Below are positions 51,928-61,771 of a stretch of 64,000 nucleotides of DNA, in pieces (within the stretch, counting starts at the first letter, position 1; the number at the start of each line of letters is the position of its first letter). The DNA is from Gracilibacillus salinarum. GTDB taxonomy: Bacteria > Bacillota > Bacilli > Bacillales > Amphibacillaceae. The DNA is taken from contig NZ_CP095071.1 of assembly GCF_022919575.1 (NCBI RefSeq), positions 1,922,001 through 1,986,000 of the forward strand, written 5' to 3'. The notes beneath the pieces are model-generated. The model had not been told where the DNA came from. It did no database searches and saw only the letters and a list, made by a program, of their open reading frames with translations. The position numbers and the translations under genes are program-made.

Positions 51928-53400
51928 CTATTTAGCAGAATCGGCAAGGATCTCTAGGTTTAGTAGTGCTTCAAGTAAATATGTAATATAAGTTTCCAGA
52001 ATCATGTTGTTTTTTTTTCGCTGTTTCGATGAGACTCATAATAATGGTTGCTGCCTTTGCTCCATCGAAACAACCAATTTTTCTGACCTGTCACGAAAGC
52101 TTTCATCGCACGTTCTGCTCGATTGTTATCAAGCACTAACTGATCATCTAATACAGTGCGGAAAGTAGCTTCATATTTCAGTGCATACTTAATAGCCGTT
52201 CCTAATTTACTGCCAAAGAGCACGGGTTGTGCACGCAACCAATCGAAGAAGTTATCCATTTCTGGTTGAAAAAGTTTCTCTCGCTTCTTCAGCCGGTCAT
52301 TCGGTAATAGCGATTTCCATGATCGTTCATATCGAAAGAACCGATCACAAGCTCCTGCCCCTTGTCGACTTACCGCATCGGCCGGACAATCTTTCGGCAT
52401 CGCTTCCCAGAATTTATGGCGTACATGCGCCCAACAGCCAGCTAATTCTGCCTTCTCTAAGGCTTGATAAGTTGACCACATATCACAATGAACATCCCCC
52501 TTATAACTGGAAAGGAAGTCTTTAACGACATGCGATCCCCGACTTGCATCATGATGATAAAGTGTGATGGGGTGCTCGCTATGTTTACCACTTAAAAAGG
52601 TACAGTAATACGTCTTTTTAGTATCACTTTCCAATACGCGATAAGAGGTTTCATTCGCATGTAAGATATCTTGTTCCACCAGCTTTTCTTTCAATACCTG
52701 ATAAAACGGTTCTAAATAACATTGAGAGACTTTGATATGCCAGTTGGTAATATGTTGTTGCGTAATCAGTAATCTCATCCGATGCCAATCCTCTTCCTGG
52801 CGGTACGCGGGTACTTTTAACGAAAATTTCTGGTGAATCGTTTAGACAATAATAGAGGCGGAACCCAAGCTATTATCCATCGGTACTTTCGGAACAGGTG
52901 TTTTGTCAATCTTATCTGTCAATCCTTTTTGGAGAACAACCCTCACACTTATAGGCGTGTTGGTAGTGGACATGCCGGTTGAGTTGAGCTGGAATATAGA
53001 CCAGTTCTTCTCGCGCGGGATAGCTTCCTATCTCTTTCATGGTTGGCTCACAAGTTGGGCATGCACAAGTATCCCCAACCAGTTCATGATGAACAGAATG
53101 TTCTGAAAATTGATGTAAAATAGTTTATTTTCTGCCTTTAGACTTTTTTCGATGATATGTAATGGTTTCCTTTTCCTCTTCCAAGGGTATCGGTGCTTCC
53201 GGTGCGTCAAATAACGAAAGCTGGTTATCATCTGTGGGAATAGATTCTTTTGACTTTCCAAATAGTTTTTGCGTTAAGTACTCTGCTTGTTCACGCAACA
53301 ATTTCATCTCATTCGCTTGATGAGCGAGTTGAGCCGTAAATTGGTCTATTTGTTTCGCTTGCGCTTAGATGACTTGCGTTAAAGCATCGACGGAACTCAT
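51928..53400 (-). pseudogene. tnpC: IS66 transposase TnpC, disrupted
   Basis: The minus strand encodes an IS66 TnpC in pieces. The N-terminus from ATG 53400 meets a TAA at codon 12. The next stretch (LREQAEYLTQKLFGKSKES) stops near 53125. The largest piece, 52002-52778, contains LHANETSYRVLE, VHCDMWSTYQALEKAELAGCWAHVRHKF and LDNNRAERAMKAFV, the catalytic core. The true C-terminus (MSLIETAKKNN, ending at 51928) is in another frame. At least two frameshifts and two nonsense changes make it inactive. It separates the acetylation genes from the Gtr set. Confidence 0.88.
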
Positions 53401-53608
53401 ACACGTTTCTCCCTCTTTCAATTGATACGTATAGTATATCAAAGTAAAGGAAGCAAGGCGACCCAAACGTTAATAAAAGACACGGTGAGACGCCCCTTTT
53501 ATCAGTGATTTTGGACTCATTACCAACTATTCACAAAACATCATTTCAATCATCCCTATACCTTCCGCTATGTTTAACAGGACCTCTTTATAAAATGAAA
53601 TACTGAGT

Positions 53609-55162
53609 CTATTCTAAATAATAGACTACACAGTATCCATAACTATTAAGTTTTGTATAGTTATCAATGTTAGGAAGTCGATCTACGATAGAATTAACAA
53701 TGGACTCATCTTCAGAGTGAATATAAAGAACAAATTCTTCATAATTTGTATTCTGATAAAAAGGAGCTAAATCATTACGATCATAGAAAGTAACGCTTTT
53801 ATAATTTGCCAATTCCATATAATTCGTTGGTATCTTCCAATTTCGATCATATAAATAAACGACATTTTTTTCTTGATATTGCTCAGCTACATTTAGTGCT
53901 TCTTCACTGTTTTTTATTAAATATTCAAATGAAGTGGTGTGCCAATAACCATTTATACAAATAATTATCAGAAAGGCACTTAAGATGTACAAGGAGTTTG
54001 TTCTATTTAGATAATACATCACAGCGTGATACAAGAGACAAACAAACATAAGAACTAAAATTGGAAAAATAGGCTGTATATACCTTTCAACAGTATAAAC
54101 AGCTATATTAGAGATTAGTAAGAAATACAGGCAACACGCACTGAATAAATAGATAATCTTGCTTAAAGAGGTAGTAATTTCTACTGACTGACTTCTTTTA
54201 AACAGAATCGCAACTAAGAACATTAATACTATTGCAACTATTGAGATAAATAAGTAGCCACCAAATAAACTGTTACTTATAATCTGCCAAAAAGTTTTCA
54301 CAGATATGAGATAGTCATTTATATTCATGAAATTTTCCATCGACTCTGCCCCACGTTGTCCACCACCAAATATATGACGATAAATATAAGGAAACACGCC
54401 GATGGCAGATATCAGGATACCAACATATGTACCAATATAAATAAGTAAGTCCATCCACCGCTTTCGAACAAGCAAATAAAAGACAAATAATGCACAAATA
54501 AAAAATGTGAAAATTAGAAAGTAATAATGAGTTAAAATCCCTGTCAAGGATACAAAAAACAAAGCTAAATAAAATTTGTAACTATAAGTGTTCACTGTTT
54601 GAACATGCTTTAAGTGAATATATGAAATCAACAAGCAAAAAAACATCGTCATGATGTACATACGGATAAACATCATGTCTGAAATAACACCAGGGTTAAC
54701 AGCCCAGAACAAGCTCGTTATATAAGCAATATTTCTATTATTAGTTAACAGCATGGAGAATTTGAATAACAATAGAATGATAAGACCATTAAAAAACATG
54801 TTAACAGCTATTCCTATATATTTACTGAATTCTCCCGGCATAAAGGAACTAATAGTGTGAATCAGAACATAATAGAACGGAGGATGTACGTCGTTAGCCT
54901 GGTTTTGCCAAACCTGTTCGTAATCAAAATTTGATTCCTCTGTTGTAGTTAGAAATTGCTCTTGATACATACCATAAGATTTATATGTTTCACCTGGTGT
55001 GATATCGATATAACTCGTACTGTTTGAAAGACTGTATGTCATTAGCTCATCAATATGATAATTAATTTTCTGAGTGGAAAAGATAAAAGTAAGTATGATT
55101 GAAAGCAGGATAATAGACAAAATAAAAATATTGTCTTTTGAAATTTTTGTGCTAATCCCCAT
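53609..55162 (-). CDS. GT-C (GT39/ArnT-like) membrane glycosyltransferase
   Basis: About 517 residues with 11-13 membrane helices and an extracellular C-terminal part. The first loop has YHIDELMTYSLSNS with the Asp/Glu typical of GT39-type enzymes, and VHPPFYYVLIHTISSF. Such enzymes use polyprenyl-phosphate sugars at the outer membrane face. It is the third gene after GtrB and GtrA, so it is probably the transferase that moves the flipped sugar onto an acceptor such as teichoic acid or EPS. The start is ATG at 55162 behind GAGGT; the frame to 55195 is an extension. Confidence 0.88.
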   Translation of the reverse strand: MGISTKISKDNIFILSIILLSIILTFIFSTQKINYHIDELMTYSLSNSTSYIDITPGETYKSYGMYQEQFLTTTEESNFDYEQVWQNQANDVHPPFYYVLIHTISSFMPGEFSKYIGIAVNMFFNGLIILLLFKFSMLLTNNRNIAYITSLFWAVNPGVISDMMFIRMYIMTMFFCLLISYIHLKHVQTVNTYSYKFYLALFFVSLTGILTHYYFLIFTFFICALFVFYLLVRKRWMDLLIYIGTYVGILISAIGVFPYIYRHIFGGGQRGAESMENFMNINDYLISVKTFWQIISNSLFGGYLFISIVAIVLMFLVAILFKRSQSVEITTSLSKIIYLFSACCLYFLLISNIAVYTVERYIQPIFPILVLMFVCLLYHAVMYYLNRTNSLYILSAFLIIICINGYWHTTSFEYLIKNSEEALNVAEQYQEKNVVYLYDRNWKIPTNYMELANYKSVTFYDRNDLAPFYQNTNYEEFVLYIHSEDESIVNSIVDRLPNIDNYTKLNSYGYCVVYYLE

Positions 55163-55196
55163 TTTTATAACCTCATTTCTCTCTGTTTCTGGCAAA

Positions 55197-55595
55197 CTAG
55201 TATGTTTCTTTTTTAAAAACGAACAATTTACTTGTAATATAATTGAAAATAATGACTACAATGTTTGCAATAACTTTCGTGACCATGTCATCTACGGATA
55301 ATATTTCTATTAGAAGATACATCACTAATAAGTCAATGACAAGGGATAGAACACGATAATATACAAATAAAAGAAAGCTTTTAACTAGTTGTTTAAGGTT
55401 TCTATCTTTAGCTTTAAAAACGTATTTTTTATTGGTGTAGTAAGCAAACAAAACAGCTGCAATCCATGCATTTACTGTGGCTACTTGATAATTCAAACTA
55501 AATACCTTGGTAAATAAAGCATACACTGCAATATTGACTAAGGTAGTAAGGACCCCAAAGACTATATAGTTGAATATCTCCCTATTTATTTTCAT
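55197..55595 (-). CDS. GtrA-family membrane protein
   Basis: A 132-residue protein with four membrane helices. Its N-terminus FNYIVFGVLTTLVNIAVYALF and the later NYITSKLFVFK are the GtrA/GtcA signature. It is thought to flip undecaprenyl-phosphate sugars. It overlaps the GtrB-like gene by 14 bases and is followed at 34 bases by the GT-C gene, giving the usual three-component glycosylation set. Confidence 0.92.
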   Translation of the reverse strand: MKINREIFNYIVFGVLTTLVNIAVYALFTKVFSLNYQVATVNAWIAAVLFAYYTNKKYVFKAKDRNLKQLVKSFLLFVYYRVLSLVIDLLVMYLLIEILSVDDMVTKVIANIVVIIFNYITSKLFVFKKETY

Positions 55596-56541
55596 GTATC
55601 ACTAAATCTTTCTTATCATTATATTCCTGAACAAGATAGACCGGTCTTTTCTTCGTTTCGTTGAAAATTCTACCTAAGTATTCACCTATTACACCAAGAG
55701 ATAACAGCTGAATTCCGCCTAAAAATAAAATGACACTCATTAAAGAGGGGTAACCAGTTACTGATTCACCAAATACTATCGTCTTAAAAATGACGAATAA
55801 CATATAGATAAAAGCTCCGAGTGAGATGATAACTCCTAGATAAGAAGAAAGCTTTAATGGATATGTAGTAAAAGAAGTGATCCCTTCAATCGCAAGGTTT
55901 ATTAATTTGGGATAATTCCATTTGGTTTCACCACCAGCACGTGGATCTCTATTAAATAATATTTCCTTCTTCTTAAAGCCTAACCAACTGAAAAGTCCTT
56001 TGGTATAACGTTGTGACTCCCTTAGTTTACGCAGTGCATTCACACACCGTTGATCTAATAATCGGAAGTCACCTGTGTCTTCTTGGATAGGTATACTTGA
56101 GGTTTTCTTAAGAACCTTATAAAAATTTTTAGAAGTCCACTTTTTTAACCACGTTTCACCTTGACGATCGCTACGTTTTGCGTAGACATCATCATACCCC
56201 TGTTCCCAATAGTGAATCATATCTGTAATAAGTTCTGGGGGGTCTTGTAAATCAGCATCAATAATAATGACTGCCTCCCCTTTCGCATAATCAAAGCCTG
56301 CCAGCATCGCTATTTCTTTTCCAAAATTACGAGATAAATCAACATATGATACCCTATTATCTGTATTTCTCAGTTTTTTTATGATCGAAAGTGTACTGTC
56401 TTCACTTCCATCATTTACAAAAAGGAGTTCAAATTCATAGTTATTTATCCCGTTTGTTACATCATTAATTCTATCATAGAACTGTTCTATAACTTGGTCT
56501 TCGTTATAAGTTGGTACCATAATAGTTATTAGTTTGTGCAT
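55582..56541 (-). CDS. GtrB-like polyprenyl-phosphate glycosyltransferase
   Basis: A 319-residue GT2 enzyme. Its N-terminal catalytic domain has TIMVPTYNEDQVIEQFYDR, LFVNDGSEDST, IIDADLQDPPELI and DRQGETWLKKW. The C-terminus holds two membrane helices (about residues 230-295). It makes undecaprenyl-phosphate glucose or a related sugar. It is the first gene of the Gtr set. The start is ATG at 56541 after AGGAGG. Confidence 0.93.
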   Translation of the reverse strand: MHKLITIMVPTYNEDQVIEQFYDRINDVTNGINNYEFELLFVNDGSEDSTLSIIKKLRNTDNRVSYVDLSRNFGKEIAMLAGFDYAKGEAVIIIDADLQDPPELITDMIHYWEQGYDDVYAKRSDRQGETWLKKWTSKNFYKVLKKTSSIPIQEDTGDFRLLDQRCVNALRKLRESQRYTKGLFSWLGFKKKEILFNRDPRAGGETKWNYPKLINLAIEGITSFTTYPLKLSSYLGVIISLGAFIYMLFVIFKTIVFGESVTGYPSLMSVILFLGGIQLLSLGVIGEYLGRIFNETKKRPVYLVQEYNDKKDLVIHENK

Positions 56542-57207
56542 GATTGCCCTCCTGTTTCTTTTTACTTGTTAGTTAAAATTAAATTTTGCAACGTAAAAAG
56601 TAGTGTATTGTGGATTCTCTTCATCGTTGAATTATAACATATTAGTTTTATGAAATTCTTGTTAAATAGACAAAAATCATACAAAAATATAGGTCTATTA
56701 GATATTCAAGAGCATTTAAAGTACTTATTGCTATAGTATTTTAACTAAAAACATGCCTTACAAAAACTGTTACTCGTTTATCTTTACATACAAATTAGTA
56801 GAGTTTATTTTAATAAAGAATATGTTTAGTTTCCATTCTCTAGAGGATGCTTATATTCTATTTAACGTCCTTTTCGCTTGCCTCTGTTTTGTGACCATAT
56901 GATTACCTTTTTGACAGAGGGGGAAAATTAAAACATTTTTTGTCAATACTCATCACCCTTAGGATATGGACTAATCTCTATATCTTTTATGATCTTACTT
57001 GTCGAATAGACGCACAAATAACGAAAAAAATGAGCGAAAAAATATCATTTAACTAAAGATTTCTAGTCTGATGCTTCTTAACTACTCTCGCTTCCAATTA
57101 AAAGGATATATCAAGAAAATAGTGCAAAAGCAATGAACATGAAAAAGGAAGCCCTATGATAGAATGCTACTCACAAGAGCAACACCCTATTAAAGCCTCC
57201 CTGTTTA
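56542..57207. other. Long intergenic region, nothing recognised
   Basis: A 666-base AT-rich stretch between the Gtr set and the acyltransferase. It has no gene-sized open frame with a ribosome binding site. CCTCTGT at about 56880 and ACAGAGG at about 56914 can pair as a weak hairpin. It must hold the promoter of the gtr genes. A decayed insertion is possible but not demonstrable. Confidence 0.5.
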
Positions 57208-58221
57208 TCAATATTGAGTTCTTTTCTCCGGATTAAGTATATGATTAAACGGTACAAGAAACACTTTATCCAAGGATTTCATAACTCCACTAAAGATTAC
57301 TACAGAAACTATTACACAAACAATACTTGAAATTAAATAGAATGAGAAATGCTCATAATATGTCAACCCGGCATAAATATACACTTTTTTCATTATGGCT
57401 AATATAAGCACATGTAGAATGTAAATTGCTAAAGAGTATTTCTTTCCTAATTTAGATATCAATGATTCATTACCAGGATTATTCTTACAAAAGATTAGCA
57501 AGTAATAAACAGATATAAAAAGGAATATTATACTAATACTTGTTTTTAAGAAATCCCCTACAATAAAGTAAATGACCAGGAAAACAATGGACCACAATAA
57601 TGGTGATCGTATCTTCAAGTCCTTTGAACCTACGTAAAATCCTAGTGATACATATAGAAAGCCTTGTACTACTCCCCCATGCAGAAACAGTTCTCCGAAA
57701 TTAAATATCCCTGTAGCATTTACTGTAAATGCTAGAAATGAAACCAATAAAATAACTTCTGGCCTTCTTTTATAAAGCATATAAACCAAAAGAGTACTAA
57801 ATAGTAAGGCTGTTAAAAACCACAAATGAAAGGACCCAATTGTGCCATTTAAAAAATTCACATAATTCCATTGGTCAGATAGATCTCTTGCCCGTGGCCA
57901 GAACGCTCTCTGAAGTACTAACCGATCGATTACCAGCAATACCGCATTACAGAATATATAAAAGGCGGAAAACATAATATAGTAATATAGTATTTTTTTT
58001 GTATATCCAATTAAATATTCTCGATTTTTATAAGCTAAAAAAAATCCAGAAGCCGCAAAGAAAAAAGGTACCGCTATATCAAAAAAAGATCTATAACTGT
58101 CATAATTTAGAAAAGTGGCCATACCTTTTTGATCTATTGGAGCTGTTACATGGATTAACACTACTAAAATTGCACAAATAAACTTGACTGCATCTATCGT
58201 GTGATTATATTTCAAATTCAT
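57208..58221 (-). CDS. Acyltransferase-3 family membrane protein
   Basis: A 337-residue protein with about 10 membrane helices. IDAVKFICAILVVLIHVTAP carries the conserved His, and FFDIAVPFFFAASGFFLAYK the second motif. GSFHLWFLTALLFSTLLV follows. Enzymes of this family transfer acetyl or other acyl groups to sugars of surface polymers. The start is ATG at 58221 after GAGGGTG. It stands alone; with the MBOAT system it makes two acylation routes in this window. Confidence 0.9.
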   Translation of the reverse strand: MNLKYNHTIDAVKFICAILVVLIHVTAPIDQKGMATFLNYDSYRSFFDIAVPFFFAASGFFLAYKNREYLIGYTKKILYYYIMFSAFYIFCNAVLLVIDRLVLQRAFWPRARDLSDQWNYVNFLNGTIGSFHLWFLTALLFSTLLVYMLYKRRPEVILLVSFLAFTVNATGIFNFGELFLHGGVVQGFLYVSLGFYVGSKDLKIRSPLLWSIVFLVIYFIVGDFLKTSISIIFLFISVYYLLIFCKNNPGNESLISKLGKKYSLAIYILHVLILAIMKKVYIYAGLTYYEHFSFYLISSIVCVIVSVVIFSGVMKSLDKVFLVPFNHILNPEKRTQY

Positions 58222-58541
58222 TCACCCTCTATTTTCATCATTCTATTCATATATTCGTGTTATTTACATGCTTTATAGGGTATCTTTTTTGTAAGAATTT
58301 TTAAAGTGAGACTTCAACAAGTGATGGGCCCACACTTATTGTGGTGAACCTTATCAGGAAGTTATCGTCTTTATCCACCACTTAGCTTCTTATTTATCTC
58401 TCTAATCTTGAACCTGAGTATTACGGACGCTTAGCGCTGTGATAAATATTCTTTAGATATCATCCAAAGAAAAAGCATGATGTACCGAAATGTTCCTCAC
58501 TCCTTTACAACATGCTATTCTTTTCATCTTATTTTAGTTTA
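58222..58541. other. Intergenic region, nothing recognised
   Basis: A 320-base stretch between the M14 peptidase stop and the acyltransferase start. AAAGCATG and CATGCTATTCTTT at 58470-58515 may pair weakly as a peptidase terminator. No open frame was found. Confidence 0.4.
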
Positions 58542-61500
58542 CTATAGATTTTCATCTGCATAATCTAAAAGGTATAATCCGATGCTTCTTTGTTTAGACC
58601 AAATACTGTCCCAATTACCTAATGGTACTGGTCGTTCACCGACATATTGTGAAATTTCAATGGTAATCGCTGGTTTTCTTTTATCAGCTAAAAACCAGTC
58701 CGTATATCCACCGCCGCTGACACTATTTTGCAAGTCAATTGGTGTATAGCCTGTAATTCTCTGAACGCCTTTGGTTATATTTCTTGTATGTGGCGTGAAC
58801 CCATATCTAGTATAAATTAATTGACCTGATGAATGATAGGCAACTGCCGCTAAAAAGTTATGGTCGTTTGTAAAGTCATAAACTGCTTGTACTTCAGGTT
58901 CTGTTAATGGTGCACGTCCTTTATAGAATGCATATCCTGGACTACTTAAATTATCTGTAATAGTATTCCAAAGGTAAGGATATTGCCTGTTTAGATCAAC
59001 TCCACGAATATTAGCCTTCCAAGCACTAAAATCTCTGCTACCATTATTTATAGAGATTACTCTTTGAGGGCTTTTAGCGGAATATGCTCCATCTTGGACT
59101 AGCATAACACCATCTGGATTTACCATTGGTACAAACCAAATTGAGAACTCATTAAGCAGCTTTCGAACATTGTAACCACTAAATCTTTTGTTTCCTACAT
59201 AGGCTTTCGCATATTCATCTATCATTTTCATAATGATATTCGTTGTCATATGTTCTCTAGCATGATGTGAACCATTAATGAAAATCTCTTTATTACCATT
59301 CCCTAATTTCATTGCATAAATGTTTCTGCCGTCTACAGACCTTCCTATGTTTACCGTCTTAACAAGATTAGGATAATAAAAGTTGAAATCATTAATATCT
59401 CCCTGAAGATCTTGATAACTATAAGTTTGAGCTCCATTCACTAATAGCGGAACATTTCTAGTTAACTCATTGTTGACCACTCGTTCTAATGTAATTAGTG
59501 TAACATCATCTAGTAATCCATTCACACGTAATCCATAATATTCTTGGAATGCTTTTACTTCTTCCTCTGTTTTTGGTCCAAAATCACTGTTGGGATGATT
59601 AGATATTTTGAAACCGGCTCTAGCTAGATCATTTTTAATGTTAATTAAATTTTTGTGACTATCTCCAACTTGCAAAGAATTCTTAAGAATTTCATCTAAT
59701 CTTTGGAGAGTTACAGGATCTCCAATACCATTTACTCTCAAATTATAATATTGTTGGAATGCTTTCACTACTTGTTCTGTTTTAGAACCAAAGTCTTGGT
59801 TTGGTTGATTAGAAACTTTAAACCCTAATTTTTCAAGCTTTATTTTAAACTGTAGAATTTTATCATTAGAATTCCATATCATGATATCACTCGATAAAAT
59901 CGAATGGATCTTATTTAATGTTACGTCATCAACAATTCCATTTACTTTCAGCCCGTAATACTGCTGAAATTCTTCTACCAAATTCTCTGTTTTGGGACCA
60001 AAATAAGTAGATGGATTGCTAGTTATTTTAAACCCTAATTTCGCCAAATCTTGCTTCATATCAAGCACTTGATTATGGCTGTTACCGTATTGTAATATTG
60101 TACCATAATTATCATTTATTTTATTTAATGTCTTATCATCCATAATACCAGTTGCACTTAAACCATAATAACGCTGAAATTGTTTTACTACTATTTCTGT
60201 TTTTGCACCAAATTGAGGCGTTGGATTATTGGATACAACAAAACCTAATTTGGCAATTTTAATTTTCATTTCCTTTACATCTTGCCGATATAAACCATAT
60301 TGCATAGGCATTTCTAATACTTCTTGAACCTTTGTTCGTGTTACCTCATCGCCAATTCCATTAACCACTAGTCCATACTTTTGCTGGAACTCTTTCACTA
60401 TTTCGGCTGTCTTCCGCCCATAATCATTATTCGGTTGATCAGATACCACAAATCCTATTTTAGCTAAATCTTTTTTGAATGCCAAAATCTGGTTACTGCT
60501 ATTCCACGGTTGATATTGACTGTTATTCATTTCATTTATTTTGTCTAATGTTTCTTTTCCGACAACACCATCAGCATCTAACCCATAATATTGTTGAAAT
60601 TCTTTTACAGTATCTTCTGTTTTAGGTCCAAATTGTGGTGTTGGGTTATTGGAAACTTCAAAGCCAAATTTGGCTAATTGTAACTTCATTTCTAACACAT
60701 CTTGACGGTATAAACCGTACTGCATTGGCATCTCTAATACTTCTTGGATCTTTGCTAGTGTTACTTCATCAGCAATACCATTAACGGTCAGACCGTACTT
60801 TGCCTGAAATGCTTCTACTGTAATTGCAGTTTTTCTGCCGAAGTCTTCGTTTGGGCTATCGGATACAATGAACCCTAGTTTCTCTAAATCTTGCTTTAAA
60901 TGTAAAGTCTCTGGATTACTGTTTCCCAATTGTAAGGGGCTTGCAAGTATTTTATCAACCTTTAATAACGTGGCTTCACCTACTACCCCTGTAACATTTA
61001 ATCCATAATAGGATTGAAATTGTTTTACAGTTGCTTCCGTTTTGGGGCCAAATTGTGGAGTTGGATTTTCTGATACTTCAAATCCTAATTTAGCAAGCTT
61101 AACTTTCAATTCAAGCACATCTTGACGATACAAGCCATTTTGCATAGGCATTTCTAATACTTCCTGAATTTTATTTAATGTTATTTCATCGCCTATACCA
61201 TTAACTGTAAGACCATATTTTTTTTGAAAGGCTTCTACAGTCCTTGCTGTTTTGGGACCGTAATCTTGATTAGGTGTATCTGATACTGTAAATCCTATTT
61301 TCTCTAAGTCTGTTTTTAACTCTAGTGTTGCCTGATTACTTTTACCTACCTGTAAGGGGCTTGATAATATTGTATCAATTTTTTTGAAAGTATCTTCTGA
61401 CGCAACTCCCGTTTCTTCTAATCCATAATACTTTTGAAAGCTTCTTACCATTGAAGCGGTTTTTGGACCATAATCTTGATTGGGATGATTTGATACTTTG

Positions 61501-61697
61501 AAACCGATAATAGCTAATTGTTTTTTTAATTCCAAAACTAACTCACTTGAATCACCTATTGATAATTCTACTGATTCTGTTGATACTGCATATGTATGAT
61601 TGCTAGATTCATTTGCATCGGCTGCAAATACTGAAATAGGAATAGTAACAACCAGTAAAACAATAAAACACGGTATTTTACCCGACATTTTTATCAT
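58542..61697 (-). CDS. Secreted M14 zinc peptidase with ten peptidoglycan-binding repeats
   Basis: About 1051 residues. A signal peptide (residues 1-26, ending VFAADA) is followed by ten tandem PG_binding_1 domains of 70 residues (to about residue 740), each with an FGPKT-x-x-x-V-x-x-FQ-x-YYGL core. The C-terminal M14 carboxypeptidase domain has zinc ligands in NGSHHAREHM (HxxE) and AVAYHSSGQ, the Arg segment RGVDLNRQYP, and the catalytic Glu in TIEISQYVGE. Relatives cleave gamma-D-Glu-diamino acid bonds of peptidoglycan. The start is ATG at 61697 after GAGGAGAG. A terminator separates it from the upstream glucosaminidase. Confidence 0.93.
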   Translation of the reverse strand: MIKMSGKIPCFIVLLVVTIPISVFAADANESSNHTYAVSTESVELSIGDSSELVLELKKQLAIIGFKVSNHPNQDYGPKTASMVRSFQKYYGLEETGVASEDTFKKIDTILSSPLQVGKSNQATLELKTDLEKIGFTVSDTPNQDYGPKTARTVEAFQKKYGLTVNGIGDEITLNKIQEVLEMPMQNGLYRQDVLELKVKLAKLGFEVSENPTPQFGPKTEATVKQFQSYYGLNVTGVVGEATLLKVDKILASPLQLGNSNPETLHLKQDLEKLGFIVSDSPNEDFGRKTAITVEAFQAKYGLTVNGIADEVTLAKIQEVLEMPMQYGLYRQDVLEMKLQLAKFGFEVSNNPTPQFGPKTEDTVKEFQQYYGLDADGVVGKETLDKINEMNNSQYQPWNSSNQILAFKKDLAKIGFVVSDQPNNDYGRKTAEIVKEFQQKYGLVVNGIGDEVTRTKVQEVLEMPMQYGLYRQDVKEMKIKIAKLGFVVSNNPTPQFGAKTEIVVKQFQRYYGLSATGIMDDKTLNKINDNYGTILQYGNSHNQVLDMKQDLAKLGFKITSNPSTYFGPKTENLVEEFQQYYGLKVNGIVDDVTLNKIHSILSSDIMIWNSNDKILQFKIKLEKLGFKVSNQPNQDFGSKTEQVVKAFQQYYNLRVNGIGDPVTLQRLDEILKNSLQVGDSHKNLINIKNDLARAGFKISNHPNSDFGPKTEEEVKAFQEYYGLRVNGLLDDVTLITLERVVNNELTRNVPLLVNGAQTYSYQDLQGDINDFNFYYPNLVKTVNIGRSVDGRNIYAMKLGNGNKEIFINGSHHAREHMTTNIIMKMIDEYAKAYVGNKRFSGYNVRKLLNEFSIWFVPMVNPDGVMLVQDGAYSAKSPQRVISINNGSRDFSAWKANIRGVDLNRQYPYLWNTITDNLSSPGYAFYKGRAPLTEPEVQAVYDFTNDHNFLAAVAYHSSGQLIYTRYGFTPHTRNITKGVQRITGYTPIDLQNSVSGGGYTDWFLADKRKPAITIEISQYVGERPVPLGNWDSIWSKQRSIGLYLLDYADENL

Positions 61698-61737
61698 CAC
61701 ATACTCTCCTCTATATTAGATTTTTAATTTTAAAAGA

Positions 61738-61765
61738 AAAGGCTGTTGAATAATCAACAGCCTTT
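61738..61765 (-). terminator. Intrinsic terminator after the glucosaminidase gene
   Basis: AAAGGCTGTTGA and its complement pair around a four-base loop, with T residues on the minus strand. It lies 6 bases after the stop codon, so the M14 gene needs its own promoter in the 40 bases that follow or read-through. Confidence 0.9.
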
Positions 61766-61771
61766 ATTTGT

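Noticed and set aside
32801..53400. Composite IS66 transposon spanning from the 494-bp derivative to the tnpC remnant
   Set aside because: The small element has its own complete target duplication, so it inserted independently, and the second element's far end could not be found.
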